This document shows, one piece after another, positions 1-11,838 of a stretch of DNA of 64,000 nt. Below the pieces are notes generated by a model. That model was not told the origin of the DNA. It worked only from the letters and a program-made list of their open reading frames with translations, and made no database searches. How positions within the stretch are numbered: position 1 is the stretch's first letter; every line of letters starts with the position of its first letter. Source of the DNA: Flaccisagitta enflata (taxonomy: Eukaryota; Chaetognatha; Sagittoidea; Aphragmophora); contig OZ231127.1 of assembly GCA_965153355.1 (NCBI GenBank), positions 83,762,001 to 83,826,000 of the forward strand, given 5' to 3'. The translations under genes and the position numbers were made by a program.

Positions 1-893
1 CAAAGCATAGTAAGCCATATCAGCTCTGCTTCTTTATCAATTGATACGTTTATATATCAGTAATTAAGCCTGATAGTTAAATTGAAGGAACAATTTCAAA
101 AGATTGATTTGTATAATCGGGTATTTCGAAATCTGCTTCGTTCTCGGCTCAAACGAAAAAGCGCATTTGCGCGCATCAAACACAGCTCGATGATACGATA
201 ACCGACGCTTCCAATCTACCGAAAACACGCAAACCGTCGGATCCTAGAAGATCCATTAACTTTTGTGATCCTCTTTATTTCTTTGTATTTATAAACAATG
301 TTTTAGTAATATTTTTAAACTTATTATTATTTCGAGTGAATTTTTTCTAGAGATATGATCCATAAGGGGTAAGTAGAGGTGAAAAATGTCATTAGAGTCG
401 TAAGTTTAAAAAAGTCGTATCTATTATTTTTTTCCCATCATGGCGGACCGTGCTACAGCCTGTTGGGCTTGAAACTGTTGGACTTGATGCCGGATGCCGA
501 CGGCCCTTTGAGATTCCGCGCCGCACACTTATGTAATGATTACACTCGCTTATTACGCTAGCGCAGATATGTAAATTGTACGGTTTAAAGCTGTAGGAGC
601 GACTTTGCATGCCTGTGAGTGCATTTATGTAAAAAAGTGCACAAGTTTGCGTAGATCCGTGTGAGAATGAAAACGCGATTGAGCCGAGTGCGCTTCCTCG
701 TTAGAATGTTCATGAGTGTGTGAGCACGCACACGCATGCGTAGGCGCCATCGACAATGAAAATGTGAGTAACTGAGTATGTGCGCCCTTTTGTGTCTGTG
801 TGCGTGCTTTTAAGTGTGTGATCGCACACCAGTGGGTACGTGCATTTGTTCAAGTGTGTTTGAGTGTTTGAGTGTGCGCCCTTGTGAGTTGGA
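1..893. other. Unassigned sequence
   Basis: No recognisable gene. From about 600 on there is GTGTG-rich, TGAG/GTGAG low-complexity sequence. Short open frames here have no features of a real protein. Confidence 0.6.
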
Positions 894-959
894 TTACGTG
901 CTATTGAGCGCCTGATTGTACACCAGTGAGCACGTGTAGATGCACGCCCACACGTTCAT

Positions 960-1130
960 CTGTTTGAGTGTGTGAGTGCGAGTGAGAGAGTGAGTTGGAG
1001 AGAGCGAGAGAGCGAGAGAGCGAGAGATTAGGAAAGTAAGAGACTGACTGAGTTGGAGAGAGCGAGAGAGTAGGAGAGTGAGATAGTGTAAGAGAGAGAG
1101 TAAGAGAGTTTGAGCGGTAGGAAGAGGAAG
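960..1130 (+). repeat. Imperfect GA/GAGC purine tract
   Basis: Repeats of GAGAGAGC and GAGAG are interrupted by T-containing variants. Confidence 0.8.
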
Positions 1131-1239
1131 ATGGAATTTGGCTCCATTCATTTTGATTTTGTTGCAGACGCCACTTCTCCATTTATTTCACTTACATCGA
1201 CTTTTTCTCTCTTCTCTCCACAAACGCCTCTTCGCCTTG

Positions 1240-2168
1240 GCAGCGCAGAGCCCGCTATGCTAACAAGAATCTAGTCATGCAAATCAATGTTAGTGGACAA
1301 CAGCACCTGTTATTTACATGCCTTTGCAGCGCAGAGCCCGCTATGCTAACAAGAATCTAGTCATGCAAATCAATGTTAGTGGACAGCAGCACCTGTTATC
1401 TACATGCCTTTGCAGCGCAGAGCCCGCTATGCTAACAAGAATCTAGTCATGCAAAGTAATGTTAGTGGCTAATAGCACCTGTTATTTACATGCCTTTGCA
1501 GCGCAGAGCCCGCTATGCTAACAAGAATTCAGTCATGCAAATCAACGTTAGCGGTCAACAGCACCTGATATCCATATGCCTTTGCAGTGCAGAGCCCACT
1601 CTGTTAACAAAAATCTAGCCATGCAAATCAATGTTAGTGGCTAACAGCACCTTAGATCATATTGCCTTTGCAGTGCAGAGCTCGCTATGCTAACAAAAAT
1701 TTAGTCATGCAAATCAATGTTAGTGGACAGGAGCACCTGTTATCTACATGCCTTTGCAGCGCAGACCCGGCTATGCTAACAAGAATCTAGTCATGCAAAT
1801 TAATGTTAATGGCTAATAGCACCTGTTGTTTACATGCCTTTGCAGCGCAGAGCCCGCTATGCTATCAAGAATCTAGTCATACAAATCAATGTTAGTGGTC
1901 AACAGCACCTGATATCCATATGCCTTTGCAGTGCAGAGCCGGCTATGTTAACAAAAATCTAGTCATGCAAATCAACGTTAGTGGTTAACAGCACCTGATA
2001 TCCATATGCCTTTGTAGCGTAGAGCCCGCTATGCTAACCAAAATCTAGTCATGCAAATTAATGTTAGTGGTCAACCGCACCAGATCTCCATAAGCCTTTG
2101 TAGCGTAAAGCCCGCTATGCTTACAAGAATCTAGTCATGCGATGAATATCAGTGATAAACAGCACCCA
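1240..2168 (+). repeat. 86-bp tandem array, 11 units, carrying the octamer ATGCAAAT
   Basis: Units begin GCAGCGCAGAGCCCGCTATG at 1240, 1326, 1412, 1498, 1584, 1670, 1756, 1842, 1928, 2014 and 2100, every interval exactly 86 bp. Units vary by substitutions but not by indels. ATGCAAAT is intact in 8 of 11 units and altered in units 3, 8 and 11. No transcript or ORF runs through it. Confidence 0.93.
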
Positions 2169-3560
2169 TATAACACCCCTGACGTAATTAGGCGAACTGG
2201 GAACATATGCCCGAGAGGGTGAAATGTTGGCCCAAGCTCTGCAAGATTTGACATAGAGATAGCAAAAATGTCATATTTTAACATAGAAGAGCAACATGCG
2301 GGGATTATTCACTGGTAGAAGGGTGAGAAGGTGATAAGTCAGAAATGGCAAATCAGATTGTGATGGATTTTCCAAGAAATATTTTTACAAAAAGATGGCA
2401 CAACCCTACAGCTGTTTTTCGCGGCCTATACCCTAGTTTTTTGGCCTTTGATATCTAAAAACCCATTCTGTAGATAAAACTAAGAGAGGAGGTCAAAGAA
2501 ATTGGCAGCGGCAGCCCTTGAGGCTAAAAAAATGTGCAATAAGAAACTTAGTAATAATGGACAAAGTGGAACTGTCTTTTATCAAAGAATGGCTATAAAA
2601 TAGGATTTCAACCTATTCTTTTTGGTAATTTTGGCTGAACTTGGAGGGAATTTACCTTAGTCCATATGTACATATCCCAAAGTACCATTTAAATCACTTT
2701 GTCAGGCTCAAATACATGAAATTCATTCCCAGTTTGCCTAATTTTGTCAGGGGTGTTAGTTGCAATCTCTTTAAGTTGCCTTGTTGTTCCATCTGTCTTT
2801 TCATCAAGCCTGAAACCTTCTTTCAAGCCATGTCTCAACGTGCCTTAGCATTCGCTGAATCACACTATCTGAACTGGAAACAATACTATTTTTTTATATA
2901 TCAGCATATTGGCGTTAGAACAAACATGCATACAAAAACTAGTCTAGTTTACTTAGTACACATACAATGGGGTTGATATGGGAATGGCATCCATAATAGG
3001 GTATCAAACAAGAAATTCAATTAGTTAACAAGCAGTTTTACAAAAGACTTTTTTTCAAAACTCAATTTTTGTAACACAATGCATACAAAACAGATACTGA
3101 ACCGAGAGTAAAATATCTATACATGTATGCATAGAAATGACAACTCTTGTTGCACCGCAGGACATCAACCTTTCAGGGACACTACCCAAAAAGAAAAGAA
3201 AGAAGTGAAAGAAGAATATAGAATGAAAAGAATTACATAGTGGCTTTCATGAAAATTCAGAAGAATAAGAGGACTTTTGCTTCCGTTCTTCCTTTCTTCT
3301 CGTCTTTTTCTTTACACACACACACACAAAAAAGCTCTTTGCCTCCTCCACATTATGGAGATGGAGAAAGGAAAATAGATAGCAGAATAATGGAATGTGT
3401 AAACTATGCGAGGAAGCGCCTTTGTTTCTGCGCGACATTTTTGTTTCAAAAACGGAACATCCTCTTTTTCGTTGTCCGTCGTTATGTTCACTATCCGTTA
3501 GTCAGTTTTACTCTCCCTAAAAAGGCGGTCGAGGTGACCACTGAGAGGTGCTAAAAACCT
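2169..3560. other. Unassigned AT-rich sequence
   Basis: No gene recognised. An open frame at about 2641-2976 has no signal peptide, domain or splice support. A short (CA)n lies at about 3316-3327. Confidence 0.5.
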
Positions 3561-3564
3561 TATA

Positions 3565-4248
3565 CAGTCAGTGGACAAAACGGTATTTGTAGATATGTCA
3601 GCAGTTTAGCATATCTCAACCCGTTGAGATCTTTTATTCTGGCATATCTCAACCCGTTGAGATCTCTCAATGTGGTACATTTCAACATGTTGAGATCTCT
3701 TATACAGTCTATGGACAAAAGGAGGAGAGTAGATTTTGCTGATCACCGGTATGATGCTAAGGACTGAAAGAATTAACGGAAGAACAATTACTACCTGTAG
3801 TAATTGTTCAGAATGTAGGCTTATATTACCTCAATGAAAATGACTGAGCACTGAAAGAAACTATTACAAGAACGATTACTACAGGTAGTAATCGTTCTTC
3901 CATTAGTTTCTTTCAGCCCTAAGTAATTTGTTTCGAGGTAATTACAAACCTATATTTTGAATGATTACTACAGGTAGTAATTGTTCTTCCATTAATTCTT
4001 TCAGTCTTTAGTAAATTTCTATGAGGTAATTACAAACCTTCATTTTAAAATCAACTACGCCTAAGCATCTTAACGGTGATCAGCAAAATCTACTCATCTT
4101 GTTTTGTCCATAGACTGTATATTCAAGGTTCATCTTAGTAGAATGAGAGATCTCAATGCGTTGAAATGTGCCAGAATGAGAGATCTCAACGGGTTGAGAA
4201 ATGCCTAACTGCTGACTTATCTACAAATACCGTAATGTCCATAGACTG
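3565..4248 (+). mobile_element. Tc1/mariner-type MITE (outer element of a nested pair)
   Basis: Its termini CAGTC..GGACAAAA and GTCCATAGACTG are inverted and flanked by TA. Subterminal arms share GGTATTTGTAGATA and CTCAACCCGTTGAGATC motifs. There is no transposase. A second element of the same family lies inside it. Confidence 0.75.
3705..4117 (+). mobile_element. Tc1/mariner-type MITE (inner element)
   Basis: Its termini CAGTCTATGGACAAAA and TTTTGTCCATAGACTG are perfect inverted repeats flanked by TA. Internal arms (GATTTTGCTGATCACCG and its reverse) continue the inverted repeat. Several CTACAGGTAGTAA / GAACAATTACTAC palindromes fill the centre. It is non-coding. Confidence 0.8.
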
Positions 4249-4662
4249 TATAGACAACGGAATCAAACTAAATACACCCCGCTATACAACGGACTCAAGA
4301 CAACATGATATCCGCCTTTAACGGTAGATGATTGCAATCCATTCATTTCATTTCTTTTTAACTCTCATGGTCAAGAAGATATAGGGTTTAAGTCCCTCGA
4401 CATCCATTTTTGCGGGGATAGACTGTAAAGCAATTTGCATAAAAATGATTCTTGGTTTCGGTTCGGTTCTTTCACCCTTCCTTCCTTTTACGCAGCCACA
4501 TCAGCGTAGGAGTTGGAGTTGAAATTTTAACTGGATGTATAAGAATGGCTTAAGAAGAGAGAGATTAAAACGATGCCTAATGAAATAGATCGTGTATAAT
4601 AGTAAATAGCTTTGGAGAAAATGCAGCATATTAGTATCGGAATGTATAGAAGAAGCAGGCCC

Positions 4663-4764
<102 letters not shown>

Positions 4765-5254
4765 CTTACACAATCCAATTCATTATTTGCTGATTCTGTA
4801 AGACAATGCCAAAATGACCCAATGAATTTCAGCAGTTGGGGCATATTAGCAGCTTATGCTTCGACAAGAGAGTGCGAATATGGTCGTTTTACCAATTGAA
4901 TCTATCTGCAGTTAACTCTTGCTTTTTTCTTTCATGTTATCATCTAAGATTGAGCTGTACTGATCTCGCCTTTGGTCGCATTTGAAAGAGTTTAAACCAT
5001 TCTTATGAATGGGAATCAATTTGGTTGTTGAACTTGTTGTAGCTTTATTCAGTCCATATATTCATTTACTAGATAGTGCTGTAAAAACATTCTTCTGTGG
5101 AAAAATACATCTTTATGAAATCCCAGCGGATTGCAGATACCACCATTAGCTTGGTTTGTTAACTATCCTCTTTCTTTCCGAATGAAATCTTTGAATACTC
5201 TTCATTGGATAATGATGTCAGTTGCTGTTTGTTAATTCAGACGTCGTTTTCAAA

Positions 5255-5438
5255 ACAACGGGGCCGAATACACGGCTACCGAAGTTGTGTGCGGGTGGGC
5301 AGGGGCAGTGATGAGAAGGCGAACCCAAGCTATTGGGCAGGAACAGTAAAACGCAGAAAACGCGAAAGAAGCAGACAGTGATCGACGGACGGACGGACCG
5401 ATCGACATAGCGGGTTTTACCGTGCATGCGACTAAAAA
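5255..5438 (+). mobile_element. Hairpin-ended HINE/pearl-like element, type 1
   Basis: It has an AACAACGGGGCCGAATACACG 5' end (diverged), GTGCGGGTGGGCAGGGG, a GACGGACGGACGGACC tract and GTGCATGCGACTAAAAA. It is a diverged copy. Confidence 0.75.
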
Positions 5439-5631
5439 CTACAGTTACGCCCCACTAAACCGGATTCAAGAGTAAAGGAAATTCGCCAAAACCATATGTG
5501 AAGTGTCATGTTTTTCCTTTTTATTTTCTCTACTGGTAAATATAGAGACACATATAGGGGTTCAACTGTGTTATACTTGTAGCACGGATGGCGATATCAT
5601 TTCGATGATTGACTTTGCACGCATGACCGCT

Positions 5632-5944
5632 TCTTCTGCTTCTTCGTCTTCTTCTTCTTCTTCTTCTTCTTCTTCTTCTTCTTCTTCTTCTTCTTCTTCT
5701 TCTCCTTCTTCTTCTTCTTCTTCTTCTTCTTCTTCTTCTTCTCTTCTTCTTCTTCTTCTTCTTCTTCTTCTTCTTCTTCTTCTCCTTCTTCTTCTTTTCC
5801 TTCTTCTTCTACTCCTTCTTCTTCTACTCCTTCTTCTTCTTCTTCTTCTTCTTCTTCTACTCCTTCTTCTTCTTCTTCTTCTTCTTCTTCTTCTTCTTCT
5901 TCTTCTTCTTCTTCTTCTTCTTCTTCTTCTTCTTCTTCTTCTTC
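5632..5944 (+). repeat. (TTC)n microsatellite, about 310 bp
   Basis: Trinucleotide TTC repeats with CCT and CTA interruptions. The long Ser, Leu or Glu/Arg frames here are artefacts of the repeat. Confidence 0.97.
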
Positions 5945-6180
5945 CGTTTTCCAATTTCTTCTCATCATTCATCATCTTCTTCCATCTTCTTCTTCCAATA
6001 TCGTATTTTTTCAAGGATTCATATCTTTCTTTTTATCTATGAGCCTCGATAAATCTTCATTTCTGGGGGATAAACTTGGTCCGATAAAAATTCCTGAGTA
6101 CATTTCCGATGAATATTTATCTAGCCAACCACCCAATCTATGTCTGATCATGTTTGCTCCTTCAGATGATTTCGGTTGAA

Positions 6181-6526
6181 AACAAGGCCAACACTTATTA
6201 GTCACGTGCGAGACATACATAACTTAAGATGAGTTAAGTTGACTTTGAATAACTCAAGATGACTTGAACACTGTGAAGTGACTGAAAATGATTAAAAAAT
6301 GACCTTAGACTTAGTGACAAAACTGTTCTTATTCACTAGTGACTCAATATAACTGAATATGACATAAAATGACTTAAAATGACTTAGAAAGACTTAGAAC
6401 GACTAAAAATGACTTCAAATGACCTAAAATGACTGAAAGTAATAAAAAGAGTAAAGTTTGACGGACTGACAGAACAACGGGTCGACAGACAAAGCGGGTT
6501 GTAGAGTCGCATGCACGCGACTAAAA
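6181..6526 (+). mobile_element. Hairpin-ended element, type 2 (TGACTTA-repeat core)
   Basis: It starts AACAAGGCCAACACTTATTAG and has a core of AATGACTTA-like repeats. It ends with GACAAAGCGGGTTGTAGAG and GTCGCATGCACGCGACTAAAAA-type sequence. Confidence 0.75.
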
Positions 6527-6654
6527 AGTAATCTAGATACCGTTCTTTTTTGTGTGTGTGTATATTTTTTCTTTTTTTTTTTTTGCGAAGTGTGACCATA
6601 CCGGTCGATTTTTCTATGCAAGGCTAAGGCCTCTGCCTTTTAAATCTAGACCTC

Positions 6655-7242
6655 ACAACATGCCTCTTTGCAAGTTTTGCTTTGCTACAGTAATATTGAT
6701 AGTGTGAACATGCCTATTTGCCAGTTTTGCTTTGCCACAGTCTAATTGATAGAGTGGGAACATGCTTGATCGCCAGTTTTGCTTTGCCACAGTCATATTG
6801 ACAGAGTGCGTACATGCCTCTTTACCAGTTTTGCTTTGCCACTCATATTGATAGAGTGTGAACATGTCTATTTACCAGTTATGCTTTGCCAGTCATATTG
6901 ACAGAGTGTGAATATGCCTCTTTACCAGTTTTGCTTTGCCAGTCAAATTGACAGAGTGTGAACATGTCTATTTACCAGTTTTGCTTTGCCAGTCATATTG
7001 ACAGAGTGTGAACATGTCTATTTACCAGTTTTGCTTTGCCAGTCATATTGACAGAGTGTGAACATGTCTATTTACCAGTTTTGCTTTGCCAGTCAAATTG
7101 ATAGAGTGTGAACATGTCTATTTACCAGTTTTACTTTGCCAGTCAAATTGATAGAGTGTGAACATGTCTATTTACCAGTTTTGCTTTGCCAGTCAAATTG
7201 ATAGAGTGTGAACATGTCTATTTACCAGTTTTGCTTTGCCAC
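6655..7242 (+). repeat. About 50-55-bp tandem satellite array
   Basis: The unit CAGTTTTGCTTTGCCAGTC + ATATTGACAGAGTGTGAACA + TGTCTATTTAC occurs about 11 times. The 5' units are longer and more diverged; from 6961 the period is exactly 50 bp. Confidence 0.92.
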
Positions 7243-7354
7243 GCCTCAGATTTTTTGCAATTTTGTCAGCCATGCGGAATAATTGAGGCTCTGGAAACTG
7301 AAGAAATGGAAGAAAAGCGCGCGTGCGATAGTGAGCTTGGAAAGAATGTTGTGG

Positions 7355-7800
7355 GAAGGTGAGCATTAGAATTATCGTGAGGAAGTCACCATTGGAATCA
7401 TTGTGCGGAAGGGAGCATTGGAATTATTGTGAGGAAGTGACCATTGGAATTATTGTGAGGAAAGGAGCATTGGAATTATAGTGAGGAAGTGAGCATTGGA
7501 ATTATTGTGAGGAAGTGAGCATTGGAACTACTGTGGGGAAGTGGGTATTGGTATTATTGTGAGGAAGGGAGCATTGGAACTATTGTGAGGAAGTGAGGAT
7601 TGGAATTATAGTGAGGAAGTGACTATTGGAATTATTGTGAGGAAGTGAGCATTGTTATTATTGTGAGGAAGGGAGCATTGGAATTATTGTGAGGAAGGGA
7701 GGATTGGAATTATTGTGAGGAAGTGAGGATTGGAATTATTGTGAGGAAGTGACTATTGGAATTATTGTGAGGAAGGGAGCATTGGAATTATTTTGAGGAA
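7355..7800 (+). repeat. 26-bp tandem satellite array, about 17 units
   Basis: The unit is GTGAGGAAGTGAGCATTGGA + ATTATT with substitutions. It lies 110 bp after the 50-bp array and is unrelated in sequence. Confidence 0.9.
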
Positions 7801-8780
7801 ATGAACAGTACAACATCTTCAGATCGAATTGAAATACTGTAAACCTTTATAGCTTAAAAACTTTGGGATCATAAGTTTTGAAATTGTCAGTGAATATTGC
7901 TAACATGCTGCGGTTTTATTGTGCTGAACCTAAAATTTTGAGTACTGGAGAGTTGAGGCACTGCAAAACATTGAAACAGTGAAGAGTGAACATTGAAACA
8001 GTGAAACAGTGAAACAGTGCATTTTGATAGATTGTTATAGATCTCAAAAAACAGTAAAGTTTATTGATTAAAATCTATGATGAATTCTTTTTCATTTCAG
8101 AGCAATCCCAACTTAAAAGATGAAATCTCTTCAAAGAAAAATTATGACAGTGTTTTATAGATTTGCATAGCCCAAATTTTGATGTTCTCAAAACTGTGTT
8201 TTTTCATCATGTAACAACAGCATAGTGTCAACATTCACTCCAAAGTGAGAGACTTCTGTTTCAATTGTTTTTTGTTGTTTTGGTTTGAAATATTTCAGTC
8301 CCATCCAAAGACAGTGTAGATTACCCACGAAGACTTGGTTGTTACCAGGCCCTGAACTGCCTCTAAAGAGCCCTGCAAATGTTTTCTAGAGGAACAGTGT
8401 AGTAGTGGCAATAACAATACAGTGGCCTCGTTAATTGTGATAACTTTATGATCTTTATCCCAAAGCGATTTTTTTTATTCAACCAGGTAAGCCAGTACAA
8501 TTTGATGCTGGTTTGTTTTGATTACAATTTTTGCATTTTAAGAAATGATCATGAATTATTGCAGATGCTTCAAACTCCAACCACGTTTCCACCTGCGCTT
8601 CATGAGAATTCCCTAATCCTTTTCCTTCTCGTCATCATGCCAAAGCTGGCGAAGGCTTTTTTTTCCTTTCCTCTAATTTCCAAATGCAAATTTGGTGTAA
8701 TTTTGATGATTCTGCGCACGAATTTTTTCCTCCAATGTTTAACTCTATCCACCACAAACCATCATCATCCAGAAACAAAG
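7801..8780. other. Unassigned AT-rich sequence
   Basis: No gene recognised. A few GAAACAGT repeats occur at about 7970-8015. An open frame at about 8448-8810 runs into an A/G tract and has no protein-family features. Confidence 0.5.
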
Positions 8781-8783
8781 CAA

Positions 8784-9005
8784 AATGAGAAAAAAGAAAA
8801 ACAAAAATAAAAAAGAAAAAGAAAAAGAAAAAAAGAAAAAGAAAAAGAAAGAGAAAAAGAAAAAGAAAAAGAAAAAGAAAAAGAAGAGGAAAAAAGAAAA
8901 AGAAATGGAAAAAGAAAGAGAAATGCAAAAAGAAAGAGAAATGCAAAAAGAAAAAGATAAAGATAGAGAAAAACAAAAAGAAGAAAATGATGATGAAAAT
9001 AAAAA
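8784..9005 (+). repeat. A/G-rich (AAAAAG)n-like tract
   Basis: Imperfect GAAAAA/GAAAAAG hexamer repeats. Lys/Glu frames are repeat artefacts. Confidence 0.9.
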
Positions 9006-9038
9006 TGAGATATAAATAAGAGGAAACTGAATGAAAAA

Positions 9039-9234
9039 GTGACGCGGGATCACAACATCGTTGTGGACGAGTAGGCAGGGCGGCCAACCCCCATCCACGC
9101 CAAACGGCCTATCAAATGCTCGTTTTCCCACTTTTTGAATCGTGTTGACAGATGGACGGAGGGACCGATGGACAGATCAATGGACGGACGGACGGACAAA
9201 GCCACTTATAGACTTGCGTGTCCGCAACTAAAAA
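9039..9234 (+). mobile_element. Hairpin-ended element, type 4 (GTGACGCGGG 5' end)
   Basis: It has GTGACGCGGGATCACAACAT, a GACGGACGGACGGAC tract, CACTTATAGA and GTGTCCGCAACTAAAA. Confidence 0.7.
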
Positions 9235-9260
9235 GAAGAAGAATATGAAAAAAAAAGAAA

Positions 9261-9385
9261 CAAGGCCAAGTAGGCCAATAGGTGTGATGGTGTGGAGCGT
9301 CAAACAAATGTGTTACAGACCAACCGCCCGACCAACCGACCAACGGACACAGCCAGTTATAGAGGTGCTTTGTCGCACCTAAAAA
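9261..9385 (+). mobile_element. Hairpin-ended element, type 3 (CCAAGTAGGCC 5' end)
   Basis: It has ACAAGGCCAAGTAGGCCAAT, a GACCAACCGACC tract, CAGTTATAGAGG and GTCGCACCTAAAAA. The copy at 43451..43569 is of the same type. Confidence 0.7.
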
Positions 9386-9389
9386 TGAG

Positions 9390-10102
9390 AATAGTCGCAA
9401 AAGCGTTAGATGGTCAGCGGTACCCGTTGCCCCTGTGTTTGTGTATGTGAGTGTGATGGTGAGAGGGGCAGCGGCCCCGAAAGGGCCGATGACCTATGCT
9501 CAGTAAGTTTGGAAGCTTGAGGCTGGAATTTGAGCCTTGCTGCAAGGATTTGAGCCTTGAATCTGGGATTTGAGCCTCAAGGTTGGGATTTGAGCCTCAA
9601 GGTTGGGATTTAAGCCTCAAGGTTGGGATTTGAGCCTCAAGGTTGGGATTTGAGCCTCAAGGTTGGGATTTGAGCTTCAAGGCTGGGATTTGAGCCTTGA
9701 GGTTAGAGTATGAGCCTTAAGGTTGGAATTTGAGCCTCGAGGCTGGAATTTGAGCCTTGAGGCTGGAATTTGAGCCTCGAGGCTGGAATTTGAGCCTCGA
9801 GGCTGGAATTTGAGCCTCGAGGCTGGAATTTGAGCCTCGAGGCTGGAATTTGAGCCTCAAGGCTGGAATTTGAGCCTCGAGGCTGGAATTTGAGCCTCGA
9901 GGCTGGAATTTGAGCCTCGAGGCTGGAATTTGAGCCTCAAGGGCGGAAGTTGAGCCTCGAGGCTGGTATTTGAGCCTCAAGGCTGGGGTTTGAACCTCGG
10001 AAGGGGGGGGGACGGACGGAGGAGAAGGAGAAGAAGGAGAAATTTGTCCTATGTGTGAAAGCATAGGTCATCGGCCCCTTCGGGGCCGCTGCCCAAAAAG
10101 GG
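9390..10102 (+). mobile_element. Minisatellite-core element, unit 1 of 3
   Basis: It starts GTCGCAAAAGCGTTAGATGG. The core is about 25 copies of a 20-bp unit (GGCTGGAATTTGAGCCTCGA). The core is bracketed by inverted repeats containing GGCCCCGAAGGGGCC-like palindromes and GATGACCTATGC / GCATAGGTCATC. It ends in GACGGACGG and a GGAGAAGGAGAA tract. Confidence 0.8.
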
Positions 10103-10104
10103 AA

Positions 10105-10568
10105 ATAGTCGCAAAAGCGTTAGATGGTCAGCGGTACCCGTGCCCTGCTTAAGTGGGCTGTGGCTGAAGTTAGAGGAGCAGGGCAGCGGCCCCGGGGGTC
10201 GATGACCTATGCTCACACATGAGGATTTTCTCCTCCTTCTCCTCTCTTCATACCCCCTCCCCCAGCCTCCAGGCTCATATCTCAGCCTGAGGCCCATACC
10301 CAGACTTGAGGCCCAAATCTCAGTCTTGAGGCCCAAATCCCCACAGACTAGAATCTGGGCCTTGGGGTTGGAATTTGGGCCTTGAGGGTGGGATTTGGGC
10401 CTCAAGACTGGGATTTGGGCCTCGAGGCTGGAATATGGGCCTCCAGGCTGAGATATGGGCCTGGAGGCTGGGGGGAGGGGGGGTACGAAGAAGAAGAAGA
10501 AGGAGGAGAAAATCCCCCATATGTGTGAAAGCATAGGTCATCGACCCCTTCGGGGCCGCTGCCCAAAA
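10105..10568 (+). mobile_element. Minisatellite-core element, unit 2 of 3
   Basis: It has the same GTCGCAAAAGCGTTAGATGG start, the same bracketing inverted repeats and a shorter core of GGGCCTTGAGG/GGATTTGG variants. It is head-to-tail with unit 1. Confidence 0.78.
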
Positions 10569-10581
10569 AAGAAAGAAAAAT

Positions 10582-11232
10582 AGTCGCAAATGCGTTAGAT
10601 GGTCAGCGGTACCCGTTGCCCCTTTGTGAGTATATGTGGATGTGTGATGGTGAGAGGGGCAGCGGCCCCGAAGGGGCCGATGACCTATGCTTAGTAAGTT
10701 TTGAGCGTTGAGGCCGTAATATGAGCCTTAAAGCTGTGGTTTGAGCCTTTGAACTTCCAAGCTGTTATCTTAGACCTCAAGGCTGAGGCTGGCATTTGAT
10801 CGTCAAGGCTGGGATGTGAGCCTCGAGGCTAGAAATTGGGCCTCAAGGCTAGAAATTAGGCCTCAAAGCTAGGATTTGGGCCGTGAGGCTAGAATTTGGG
10901 CCATGAGGCTGGAATTTGGGCCTCCGGGCTAGAATTTGGGCTTTGCGGCTAGAATTTAGGCCTCGAGGCTAGAATTTGGGCCTTGAGGCTAGAATTTGGG
11001 CCTGGAGGCTAAGATTAGGCCTCGAGGCTAGAATTTGAGCCTCGAGGCTAGAATTTGGGCCTATAGGCTAGAATTTGTGCCTCAAGGCTAGAATTTGTGC
11101 CTCGAGGCTAGAATATGAGCTTCAAGGGGGGGGGGGGGGTGGACGGAGAAGGAGGAGAAGGAGAAGGAGAAATTTCCCCTATGTGTGAAAGCATAGGTCA
11201 TCGGCCCCTTCAGGGCCGCTGCCCAAAAGGGG
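10582..11232 (+). mobile_element. Minisatellite-core element, unit 3 of 3
   Basis: It has the same start and bracketing inverted repeats. The core is mainly GAGGCTAGAATTTGGGCCTC variants. It ends at the GCCGCTGCCCAAAAGGGG boundary like units 1 and 2. Confidence 0.78.
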
Positions 11233-11236
11233 AAAA

Positions 11237-11566
11237 AATGAACGAACGAATAAACTAATGAATGAATAAAATGAATGAATGAATGAATGAATGAATGAAT
11301 GAATGAATGAAGGAATGAATAAATGAATGAATACATGAGTGAGTGCTTTTCAAAGACGACTTCTTATTTTCTCATTGAATGAATGAATGAATGAATGAAT
11401 GAATGAATGAATGAATTAATGAATGAATGAATGAATGAATGAATGAATTAATGAATGAATGAATGAATGAATGAGGGAATGAATGAATGAATGAACGAAT
11501 GAATGAATTATTGAATGAATGAATGAATGAATGAATGAATGAATGAATGAAAGAATGAATGAAGGA
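11237..11566 (+). repeat. (GAAT)n microsatellite
   Basis: GAAT/ATGA tetranucleotide repeats are interrupted at about 11338-11375 by unique sequence. They follow directly after the third minisatellite-core element. Confidence 0.95.
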
Positions 11567-11838
11567 TGTATGATTGGCGCTGCTTTTCTGGTAAAATTGC
11601 CTCAGATTCTGTGTATCTAAAATGTTTGCATGACAGAACAACCGACCGACAGACCTGACCTCTTCTAGAGATGCCAGGATAGATCAAATGAGGGAATGGA
11701 TTAGAGATTGTCAACGACGAGAACGACGAGTTTTTTCATGGATCTTCTTTTCCAAATTCCGATGATTTTTTTTTCTTTTTGCATTGTTCTACTTTAATTT
11801 TTATCCCTGATAAACAAGGCCAAGAAGGTGAACACGTA

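Noticed and set aside
5503-6042. Long Ser/Leu and Glu/Arg frames on both strands
   Set aside because: They lie over a TTC repeat; no initiation or domain context.
6655-7800. CRISPR-like array
   Set aside because: The 50-bp and 26-bp arrays have no unique spacers and the DNA is from an animal; they are ordinary satellites.
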